A stretch of DNA of 39,036 nt. Origin: an uncultured Planctomycetota bacterium (GTDB lineage Bacteria > Planctomycetota > Phycisphaerae > Sedimentisphaerales > UBA12454). Under the pieces are notes generated by a model that saw nothing but the letters and a program-made list of their open reading frames with translations, had not been told where the DNA came from and did no database searches. Positions 17,201-23,960 of the stretch are shown in pieces; position 1 is the first letter of the stretch, and every line of letters starts with the position of its first letter. Location: positions 1 through 39,036 of the forward strand of contig CAINDG010000043.1 of the NCBI GenBank assembly GCA_903847315.1, given 5' to 3'. Made by a program: the position numbers and the translations under genes.

Positions 17201-17731
17201 TTATTTCCTGCGACGAAGGAACAGGCCGCCAATGGCCAAAAGGCTCATCGTAATCGGCTCCGGAACATTAATCTGGCTAACTAAGGTGAGTGAATCCTGT
17301 GACATACTATTATCCGTCGTATACAGTTGAACTTTGGTTGCGCCTTGTAAAAGTGAATAAGTATCCGCCCAGACACCACCTGGTGTTGCATTAAAGTTGT
17401 CAGTTGTAGCTCTGAACTCACCATAAGTGCCCACGCCGTAAGGAAATAGACCGGTGTCGCCGGCATCGCCTTCATTGGCGCTTGACAGACTAAGTATCGT
17501 AGCTATTGGGGCTGGCATAGTCAGCGAACCACTTCCCGGATCCACGCCGATAACTATGAAGTAGACACCTGTAAAAAGGGAACCAGTTGTACTCGTCATA
17601 CCATTTGGCACATTAATGCCATAGGTGTGATTACCGTTATCGACCAGATTCATTTGCGGTATACCATCAGCAGCATTTGTAAAAGGTGCGATACTAAGAA
17701 TTACCACCAACATTAACAACATTTTTTTCAT
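17201..17731 (-). CDS. PEP-CTERM sorting-signal protein, copy 1
   Basis: 176 residues. It has a cleavable signal peptide (KKMLLMLVVILSIAPFTNA) and ends in VPEPITMSLLAIGGLFLRRRK: the VPEP motif, a hydrophobic helix and a basic tail that exosortase/PEP-CTERM systems recognise. The body shares LVDNGNHTYGINVPNGM and NEGDAGDTGLFPYG with its neighbour at 18279, so the two are paralogs from a tandem duplication. It is probably exported and processed at the cell surface; no exosortase gene is in the window. A strong terminator follows. Confidence 0.9.
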   Translation of the reverse strand: MKKMLLMLVVILSIAPFTNAADGIPQMNLVDNGNHTYGINVPNGMTSTTGSLFTGVYFIVIGVDPGSGSLTMPAPIATILSLSSANEGDAGDTGLFPYGVGTYGEFRATTDNFNATPGGVWADTYSLLQGATKVQLYTTDNSMSQDSLTLVSQINVPEPITMSLLAIGGLFLRRRK

Positions 17732-17834
17732 CGTTCGGTCTCCAAAAAAAAGGAATTAAACCACATTGCTTTAGCCTGAAAACAGGCACAATTTACATTA
17801 AAAACGTTTGCGCGTTTTAAAGCCGAATTTGAAA

Positions 17835-17864
17835 CCGCGGATTTCACGGATTTCACTGATTTTT
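17835..17864 (+). repeat. Degenerate tandem repeat, unit GGATTTCAC
   Basis: Units GGATTTCAC, GGATTTCAC and TGATTTTT, period 9. Confidence 0.6.
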
Positions 17865-17970
17865 AATTTCAATATTCGATACTCTTTCTGCTGCCAAATA
17901 CCAAATACTGAATACCAATTGTGTTTTCTCTTACCCCGATTAAAATTGTCAAAAAGCTACTACTGTTTTA

Positions 17971-17998
17971 GCCGTTAAGGCACCAAGACACAAAGAAA
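17971..17998 (+). repeat. Short dispersed repeat (AAGGCACCAAGACACAAAG)
   Basis: Period-8 type repeat; its reverse-oriented relative lies at 18185-18210 and a related form at 22978. Confidence 0.6.
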
Positions 17999-18132
17999 CA
18001 ACAATTTTCAATTACAAATATCAAGTGAGTTTCTTCTGTCCAAATAGTAATAACTTCGTCTCAACCCCATTTAGTTTATGTATTATATCACAAAGAAAAA
18101 GCGAATGCAAGAGAAAAAATAAAAAAATTTGT

Positions 18133-18160
18133 AGCCGCCAAGACACTAAAACGCTAAGAC
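18133..18160 (+). repeat. Short dispersed repeat (GCCAAGACACTAAAACGC)
   Basis: Degenerate copy of the same CAAGACAC-type family as 17971. Confidence 0.5.
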
Positions 18161-18184
18161 TATAAAAATAAATAACTTATAAAA

Positions 18185-18210
18185 CTTCGTGCCTTGGTGC
18201 CTTTGTGGCT
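18185..18210 (-). repeat. Short dispersed repeat, inverted orientation
   Basis: On the minus strand it reads AGCCACAAAGGCACCAAGG then CACGAAG, the reverse of the family seen at 17971. Confidence 0.6.
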
Positions 18211-18217
18211 AAAAAAA

Positions 18218-18243
18218 AGAGGCAGGTCCGAAAACCTGCCTCT
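18218..18243 (-). terminator. Rho-independent terminator after PEP-CTERM gene 2
   Basis: 10-bp stem AGAGGCAGGT/ACCTGCCTCT with a 6-nt loop, then a run of Ts on the minus strand. It ends the 18279-18785 transcript. Confidence 0.9.
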
Positions 18244-18278
18244 TACATTTCACTAAACAAGCTTTTTAAAGCAAAAGC

Positions 18279-18785
18279 TTATTTCTTCCTAATCAGCAAG
18301 CCGCCAAGGCAAAGCAGGGCGATTGTTGCCGGTTCCGGAACAATAATCTCATCGGCTAGAGTGAGTGATTCCTGTGTCATACTATTATCCATAGTATACA
18401 GATCGATCACGGTTGCACCCTCTAAAAGTGTGTAACCAGTTATCCATTCTCCGCCTGGTGTTGCGACATAGGTGATGTTCGTAGCTCTGAACTCGCCATA
18501 AGTACCCGTGCCGTAATCAAACAGACCGGTGTCGCCGACATCGCCTTCATTGGCATTTGACAGGGTTCCCAGTATCGCAAGTATTGCAGTTGGCATAGAC
18601 AATGAACCATTCTCTACACCGATAATCGCGAAATACTGTCCCGTCTGATCGGCTGCGCCCGTCATACCATTTGTTACGTCGATACCATAGGTACCGTCGC
18701 CATTGTCGACTAGCGTCATCGCTACCGTTGCACTGGCCAACGAGGTCATTGCAAGAACTAAAACTAAAACTAACAACTTCTTCAT
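18279..18785 (-). CDS. PEP-CTERM sorting-signal protein, copy 2
   Basis: 168 residues with the signal peptide KKLLVLVLVLAMTSLASA and C-terminal VPEPATIALLCLGGLLIRKK. It matches copy 1 along its whole length: VDNGDGTYGIDVTNGM, NEGDVGDTGLFDYGTGTYG, and SLTLADEIIVPEP. The small difference in the tail (IRKK versus LRRRK) fits the family. Likely a secreted, surface-processed protein. A perfect palindrome at 18807-18824 lies just upstream of its start. AGGAGG-like bases precede the ATG (TACCTCCTTT on the plus strand). Confidence 0.92.
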   Translation of the reverse strand: MKKLLVLVLVLAMTSLASATVAMTLVDNGDGTYGIDVTNGMTGAADQTGQYFAIIGVENGSLSMPTAILAILGTLSNANEGDVGDTGLFDYGTGTYGEFRATNITYVATPGGEWITGYTLLEGATVIDLYTMDNSMTQESLTLADEIIVPEPATIALLCLGGLLIRKK

Positions 18786-18806
18786 CTTAATACCTCCTTT
18801 AAAAAA

Positions 18807-18824
18807 TTAACATTCGAATGTTAA
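18807..18824. promoter_or_regulatory. Perfect 18-bp palindrome upstream of PEP-CTERM copy 2
   Basis: TTAACATTCGAATGTTAA, 22-39 bp before the start codon. It could be an operator or a short 5' hairpin. The copy 1 leader has no exact match. Confidence 0.45.
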
Positions 18825-18857
18825 ACGTTTCATTTTTGTTTAACTTACATAATTACT

Positions 18858-20333
18858 TTAATTCGACCAGAAATTAACAGAACTGCTGGAACACACTGTT
18901 ACATAGGTTTGATTCTTGCCATAGTAAGCAACAAGAACGGTCAAATCATTAGCCTGAACTCGCTGAACGCCGACCTTTGCGTGGTCAAAGTCTGCGCAAA
19001 GATATCCCGGATTCTGAGTTAACCAGGTCAGATTTTTACCATAAGCAGCAACAAGTGCGGTCAAATCATTTGCTTGTACCCATTGTACGCCTACTTTACC
19101 GCCGTCAAAATCGCCGCGGCAATATCTCTGGAAGCACCAGCAAGATGGTCTGCCAAGGTTAACCCAGTCAGAATAACTAGCACCTGAGCTCTTGTAGCAT
19201 TCTTCAACTCTGAAGTTCCAAACAAGGCCAGCAGTAGAAGTACTGCAGGCACCCTTTTCATTTATACGCCAATAGTAGAGTGTACCCTGAACTAGTGTTC
19301 CAGTAGGATAGGTTGTGGCTGTCTGGATACCTTTAGATACTGTTGGTGTACTTGCTGTTCCGAAAAATACTTCGTGTGATAAAGCGCCGGAACCAGCCGA
19401 CCATTGCAGGTTAATGCCTGTACGAGATTGCCCTGTAGCTCCACTGGCCGGACTTACAATCGCAGCCTGTCCTGGTGCTGCATTCGTAGTGGTAAATCTC
19501 CAAACCGTACCGGTTGTAGTGCCAATACCGTTCTTTTCATCAATGCGCCAATAATAATTTGTGCTATTGGCCGGTGCAGAAGCGGCATATGTTGTAGCCG
19601 TCTGAATGCCTTGAGAGGCAGTCGGCGGATTTGCTGTTCCGAAAAATACCTCGTGAGAATTGGCACCGGTGCCAGCAACCCAACTGAGAGTCGGGTTCAA
19701 CGCTACGCATGTTGCCAAGTCAGTTGGGGTTGGACCAGAAGCCGGTTGCGGTGGTGCACCAAGGGTGTAAGTTATCCCGGTGTTTACATCAACCTGATTA
19801 CCCTCTTCCAAAACAACTCCACCGCGATAGGTTTTTTCACCAACCATATTGATGTCAAAACTGGTTGCCTGACCATTAAGTTGAATAATCAAACTGCCCA
19901 ATTTGCCGCTCGTATTACCGGCTACTACAGGAGCATTGACATCACCAAAATATAGTGAAGCGAACTCAAGCACTACTTCATTCGTGCCGAGAGCACCTGG
20001 AGCCGGATCATTCGGACTGGCAACTGGAGTGCCCCAACTAAGAACACTTCCATTACCAGTGGAATCGATATTTATCCTTGCGGGATAAATACCATAGCGA
20101 CGATTAACAGAAGAGCTTTCGCCCTGCTGATAATTGGTAACGGCGAAAAACTTAGCATTGCCGGTCTTAATCTTCATATCAAGAGCAAATGCCCTTGGGG
20201 GATTAGCCACATCTGCGCCGCTGTAGTTGACATCCACAACATTGGAGTCACCTTCTCTTTGCAGATAGACGTTTAGAGCGAACGCTGGTGAGGCAATCAA
20301 AGCAATCGCTAAAACTAAAATCAGCTTCTTCAT
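18858..20333 (-). CDS. Secreted protein with FN3-like repeats and a dockerin-like C-terminus
   Basis: About 491 residues from the ATG at 20333, chosen because MKKLILVLAIALIASPAFA is a clear signal peptide and AGAGG lies about 8 nt upstream. Upstream starts at 20351 and 20393 would only add charged residues. An N-terminal ~180-residue part resembles the cohesin-like region that in planctomycetes often contains a YRGGVVLEEG segment. Two ~90-residue repeats with SHEVFFGTA and YYWRIDEK/YYWRINEK follow, then a C-terminal pair of dockerin-like loops (CRGDFDGGKVGVQWVQANDL and CADFDHAKVGVQRVQANDL). Possible role: cell-surface or polysaccharide-related scaffold. No cohesin partner is in the window. 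Confidence 0.8.
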   Translation of the reverse strand: MKKLILVLAIALIASPAFALNVYLQREGDSNVVDVNYSGADVANPPRAFALDMKIKTGNAKFFAVTNYQQGESSSVNRRYGIYPARINIDSTGNGSVLSWGTPVASPNDPAPGALGTNEVVLEFASLYFGDVNAPVVAGNTSGKLGSLIIQLNGQATSFDINMVGEKTYRGGVVLEEGNQVDVNTGITYTLGAPPQPASGPTPTDLATCVALNPTLSWVAGTGANSHEVFFGTANPPTASQGIQTATTYAASAPANSTNYYWRIDEKNGIGTTTGTVWRFTTTNAAPGQAAIVSPASGATGQSRTGINLQWSAGSGALSHEVFFGTASTPTVSKGIQTATTYPTGTLVQGTLYYWRINEKGACSTSTAGLVWNFRVEECYKSSGASYSDWVNLGRPSCWCFQRYCRGDFDGGKVGVQWVQANDLTALVAAYGKNLTWLTQNPGYLCADFDHAKVGVQRVQANDLTVLVAYYGKNQTYVTVCSSSSVNFWSN

Positions 20334-20383
20334 TTCACTTACCTCTTTCATTAAACAATTCTCTTTTTTTCTTACACTATCCA

Positions 20384-20400
20384 CTGAGCCCAAAGCTCAG
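20384..20400 (-). promoter_or_regulatory. Hairpin in the 5' region of the dockerin-like gene
   Basis: CTGAGC/GCTCAG stem with a 5-nt loop, about 50 nt before the start codon. A longer imperfect inverted repeat (TGACC...GGTCA, 20488-20516) lies further upstream. Confidence 0.3.
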
Positions 20401-21092
20401 CAGAGTTTTGATTTCTTTATTTTATTCTTTTCTTCCATTCACCCTTCCTGCTCGAAAGAAACCGAACAAGCAAGAAAAACAAATTGTTGACCACGCTCGG
20501 AAGATAAGCACGGTCATGAGTTTTCTTCCTTTTCCGCCACCTCCTTTCTGCACAAATGGCAAAAAGTAAAGATAAACTTTCTTATGCGCCACATCGTTCG
20601 GCATGTATGTAGCACACCGCTATATTATCATTTGACGATTTAAAAATCAAGTAAAAAATGAAAAAAAGCCAATTATTAATATTGAAAACGCAATTCAAGA
20701 GCTTAAAGGGTCACATCTTTTCTGCTGTTTCTGTCTTGAGTATGTCCTATAAAATAATTTTTTTTATAAAAAAATTTTCACGAAAAGTTATTATTTTTTT
20801 CATTAATACCACCTTAAAAAATGAGCTAAAAAGTGATATTTCAAAAGATATTAAGGATTAAAAGGTGATACAAATACTTGATGTCTTGTTTTTTTGGTTT
20901 AATTTTTTTAAACTAAAAAATACATAACTAAAAAGACATAAAATTACGGATAAAAAGATTTTTTCAAATTTTATAACAATAAGTTTGACTTTTTTGCCTA
21001 AAATTTTTAGTATTCGGCGGTTTTTGCGCGTGCTGCGGGAAAATTTCCACAAGAACCATAAATAATACTTTTCAAAAAATATCGGAGACATT
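20394..21092. other. Divergent intergenic region before pckG
   Basis: About 700 bp, AT-rich from 20640 to 21060. It contains the imperfect inverted repeat 20488-20516 (arms TGACCACGC and GCACGGTCA), a weak pckG promoter (20985), and short open frames at 20422 and 20658 that I do not believe are genes: biased composition and no good ribosome-binding site. Confidence 0.55.
20985..21013 (+). promoter_or_regulatory. Candidate promoter of pckG
   Basis: TTGACT, 17-bp spacer, TAGTAT (4 of 6 to consensus), about 80 nt before the start codon. Tentative because the surroundings are AT-rich. Confidence 0.35.
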
Positions 21093-22979
21093 ATGGCAGT
21101 AAAAGACGTCAAACAGTACCTGCAGGAAAAATTAGACAAAGACAACTTTGCTAAATTAACGGCACTTTCAAATGACAGGCTTTATAAGTTCGTAGCTGAT
21201 GCCATCGAGCTTACAAAGCCGGCAAGCGTTTTTGTTTCCACAGATAAGCCGGCAGATATCGAATATACCCATAAGCAGGCAGTAGCAACCGGCGAAGAAA
21301 AGCCGCTTAAAATTAAAGGACATACTATCCACTTTGATGGAATGCAAGACCAGGGGCGTGATAGAGAAGTTACCAAATACCTTGTTCCGAAAAACGAGAC
21401 TCTCAGCAAGGCTCTTAACCAAATCGAAAGAGAAGAAGGCTTGAAGGAAGTTTGCGGCCTGCTGGACGGCGCAATGAAGGGCCGAACTATGGTTGTCCGC
21501 TTTATGACACTGGGACCTAATAATTCAGATTTCAGCATTCCATGCGTCGAATGCACCGATTCTTTTTATGTTTCGCATAGTATGAATCTGCTGTATCGTC
21601 TTGGCTACGAAGAGTTTAAGCGATTAGGAGCAAAGGCGCAATTTTTCGCTACGCTGCACTCCTGCGGTAAAATGGACGAGCGTATGGTCAGCATCGAATC
21701 CGACAAAAAACGCATCTATATAGATTACAAAAACGATACAGTCTATGTTGCCAACACACAATATGGCGGTAACACTATAGGATTAAAGAAATTAGCTTTG
21801 CGGCTGACTATCCGCAAGGCCGACCGCGAAGGCTGGCTGGCCGAGCATATGTTTCTTTCCGGCGTTTATGGCAAGGGCGGAAGAAAGACTTATCTGGCCG
21901 GTGCATTTCCGAGCGCATGCGGCAAAACATCAACAGCAATGCTGCCGGGCGAAACTATCCTCGGCGATGACATCGCGTATTTCCGCGCGGTCGATGGCAA
22001 ATGCAAGGCCGTTAATGCTGAGTTCGGCATCTTCGGGATTATTCAAAATGTTACCGCACAAGACGACCCGGCAATATGGGAAACGCTGACGAAGCCGGGC
22101 GAAGTGATATTTTCCAATGTGCTGGTAAAAGATGGAAAACCTTACTGGCTGGGTATGGGAATCGACATCCCCGCCGACGGCGAAAACTACTCCGGCGCCT
22201 GGCACAAAGACGCAATAGATGCCAATGGCAAGGAAATTCTCTGTGCCCATAAAAACGCACGATATGCGGTAGCTCTTGACGCACTAAAGAACTGCGACCC
22301 GGAATTGGACAATCCTAAAGGAGTCGATTTGGCAGGCGTTATGTACGGCGGACGCGACGCGAAATCTTATGTACCCTGCCAGCAGGGTTTCGACTGGGAG
22401 CACGGGATTATCGCTTACGGCGCATCGCTGGAAACCGAAACGACTTTTGCGACCGTCGGCAAAGAAGGCGTGCCGGAGATAAACCTGATGAGCATCCAGG
22501 ACTTTGTCGCTATTTCGCTGGGCAAATATATTAAGAATAACCTCGACTTCGGCAAAAAACTCAAAAAACCGCCGCTGGTGTTCGGCGTAAATTACTTCCT
22601 CCGGGATAAAGACGGCAAATTTACCAATGGCGTCCGCGATAAACACGTATGGGTAAAGTGGATGGAGCTTAGAGTTCATAATGAAGCCGGCTGTATGGTC
22701 GCTCCGACCGGATTAATTCCAAAATTTGAAGATTTGCAGAAACTATTTAAGGAAGTTCTCAAAAAGGATTACACTCGGCAGGACTATACAAATCAGTTTA
22801 CAATCCGCGTAAAAGAGAACCTCGCCAAGATAGACAGGGTTGAGAAATTCCACCGCGAAAACGTTGCCGAGGCACCGGCTGAGGTATTCAAGGTTTTGGC
22901 CGAGCAGAAGAAACGGCTCGAAGCGGCAGGGAAAAAGTTCGGCGATTTCGTTTCGCCGTTTGACCTTGAAAGACGATAG
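21093..22979 (+). CDS. pckG: Phosphoenolpyruvate carboxykinase (GTP)
   Basis: 628 residues, close to the usual ~600 of the GTP-type enzyme. It interconverts oxaloacetate + GTP and phosphoenolpyruvate + CO2 + GDP, the entry to gluconeogenesis or, in reverse, an anaplerotic step in fermenters. The P-loop FPSACGKTSTAM lies at about residue 272, with its reactive Cys; QYGGNTIGLKK, GDDIAYFRAVDG and VFGVNYFLRDKDG are also characteristic. The start has GGAG about 7 nt upstream (ATCGGAGACATT before ATGGCA). It stands alone with its own promoter region. Confidence 0.97.
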   Translation: MAVKDVKQYLQEKLDKDNFAKLTALSNDRLYKFVADAIELTKPASVFVSTDKPADIEYTHKQAVATGEEKPLKIKGHTIHFDGMQDQGRDREVTKYLVPKNETLSKALNQIEREEGLKEVCGLLDGAMKGRTMVVRFMTLGPNNSDFSIPCVECTDSFYVSHSMNLLYRLGYEEFKRLGAKAQFFATLHSCGKMDERMVSIESDKKRIYIDYKNDTVYVANTQYGGNTIGLKKLALRLTIRKADREGWLAEHMFLSGVYGKGGRKTYLAGAFPSACGKTSTAMLPGETILGDDIAYFRAVDGKCKAVNAEFGIFGIIQNVTAQDDPAIWETLTKPGEVIFSNVLVKDGKPYWLGMGIDIPADGENYSGAWHKDAIDANGKEILCAHKNARYAVALDALKNCDPELDNPKGVDLAGVMYGGRDAKSYVPCQQGFDWEHGIIAYGASLETETTFATVGKEGVPEINLMSIQDFVAISLGKYIKNNLDFGKKLKKPPLVFGVNYFLRDKDGKFTNGVRDKHVWVKWMELRVHNEAGCMVAPTGLIPKFEDLQKLFKEVLKKDYTRQDYTNQFTIRVKENLAKIDRVEKFHRENVAEAPAEVFKVLAEQKKRLEAAGKKFGDFVSPFDLERR

Positions 22980-23042
22980 CCACGAAGACGCAAAGACACA
23001 AAGATATTAACCACGAATAAACACGAATCGACACGAATTTTT
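22978..23042 (+). repeat. Compound degenerate tandem repeat (CACGAAGA then CACGAATMAA types)
   Basis: Three 8-mers (CACGAAGA, CGCAAAGA, CACAAAGA) followed by three period-10 units (CACGAATAAA, CACGAATCGA, CACGAATTT). It sits directly against the pckG stop and the 3' end of the DUF2971 gene. Confidence 0.75.
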
Positions 23043-23830
23043 TATTTATTAATAAGTTCAAAGTCCAGAGCGTAGGCATCAGATTGTTGCTTTGCCTGAA
23101 ATAAACGGATATTACTGTGCGATGATACTGAGCCAACACGACGAAAAATTTCATTGCGATTTTTCGGGGATATTTTACAGCCAAGATATATCGCTGAGAT
23201 GATTCCTGATGGTAATGCGATATATCTTGAGTCCCGAATAGTATCAGCAATTACTATTCGCCGTTCCTTCTCATATTCCCAGTGTTTTGCCTTTGTTAGG
23301 ATGAAGGCTTCTAGTTGCTTGATTAGGGGCGTTGCGTAGTAATTAATACTGGGCAACTCTTGCTGGTACTTAACGGGGAACGCCTGTGCAAGGAAATCTG
23401 CATGTCTCTTGTCAGTACAGCTAAACTCTATACACACACCGTTGTGCCTTCCTGCATAGTGAGACCACATTAGTATATCGTCATTGATTTCAGAAAATGA
23501 TACCACCCTCGTATCGTATTGAAGCCATCTCAGAAATTCTTCGGGGTTTCCTTCATCCATCTGCTTCACTCGATTAGGTGTGAGCGCCTCCAGTATCTTC
23601 GTCATTAAAGGATTTATCTTCTTCAAACGCTCTTTGGCTCGCTTGTTTTTAACAAAAGAAATTTCCACTCTGCACTCGAACGGATCATTGAATGAAACTG
23701 GGGCAGAACAATAAAGCCGGTGATTATCAAAAATGTCAAGTGTATAGTTTCTTTCGGTTTTTGTCGCCATTGATCTATACTTAAACAAGATGGTGCCTGA
23801 TTCCTGCAATTGGTCAGCTACGTTTTTCAT
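23042..23830 (-). CDS. DUF2971 domain protein
   Basis: 262 residues. LFKYRSM near the start, LYCSAPVSFNDPFEC, INDDILMWSHYAGRHNGVCIEF and KHWEYEKERRIVI are the recognisable features of DUF2971. The function of this domain is unknown; it is often found in accessory and defence-related contexts. The start at 23830 has AAGGA about 9 nt upstream. It follows a relic of an alpha/beta hydrolase (stop at 23860), so it may have arrived at or near a deletion site. It may share a transcript with DUF2339. Confidence 0.9.
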   Translation of the reverse strand: MKNVADQLQESGTILFKYRSMATKTERNYTLDIFDNHRLYCSAPVSFNDPFECRVEISFVKNKRAKERLKKINPLMTKILEALTPNRVKQMDEGNPEEFLRWLQYDTRVVSFSEINDDILMWSHYAGRHNGVCIEFSCTDKRHADFLAQAFPVKYQQELPSINYYATPLIKQLEAFILTKAKHWEYEKERRIVIADTIRDSRYIALPSGIISAIYLGCKISPKNRNEIFRRVGSVSSHSNIRLFQAKQQSDAYALDFELINK

Positions 23831-23859
23831 CTGGGCTACATCCTTTTAGGTGGTATTTT

Positions 23860-23940
23860 TCATCCTTCAAAATAACCCTTTATTTGTGAAAATACAAGCT
23901 CTCGTATTTTTTCAGATTCGTTAAACAGTTCGTGCCGGCC
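23860..23940 (-). pseudogene. 3' relic of an alpha/beta hydrolase gene
   Basis: In this gap the minus strand encodes GRHELFNESEKIRELVFSQI, then KGYFEG and a stop at 23860-23862. It aligns with the C-terminus of the intact hydrolase at 30084-30953 (GQHELLNESEKIQELVFSLI, then DSYLEN): 18 of 26 residues match, and 17 DNA bases are identical. The upstream part is missing: ~20 nt to the left of the match is already the DUF2339 stop. This is the leftover end of a duplicated or related gene whose body was deleted. Confidence 0.72.
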
Positions 23941-23960
23941 AAATACTGCTTTTTGTCGTC

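Larger units (their letters stand above)
17732..18278. other. Repeat-rich intergenic region between the two PEP-CTERM genes
   Basis: 547 bp with no gene. It holds four short repeat patches (17835, 17971, 18133, 18185), the hairpin at 18218-18243, and, near 17774-17791, a GCCTG/CAGGC stem in the leader of copy 1. An AT-rich stretch at 18085-18130 precedes the repeats. Confidence 0.65.

Noticed and set aside
20658-20861. 67-codon frame in the AT-rich region before pckG
   Set aside because: Low-complexity Lys/Ile/Phe-rich translation, no good ribosome-binding site, expected by chance in AT-rich DNA.
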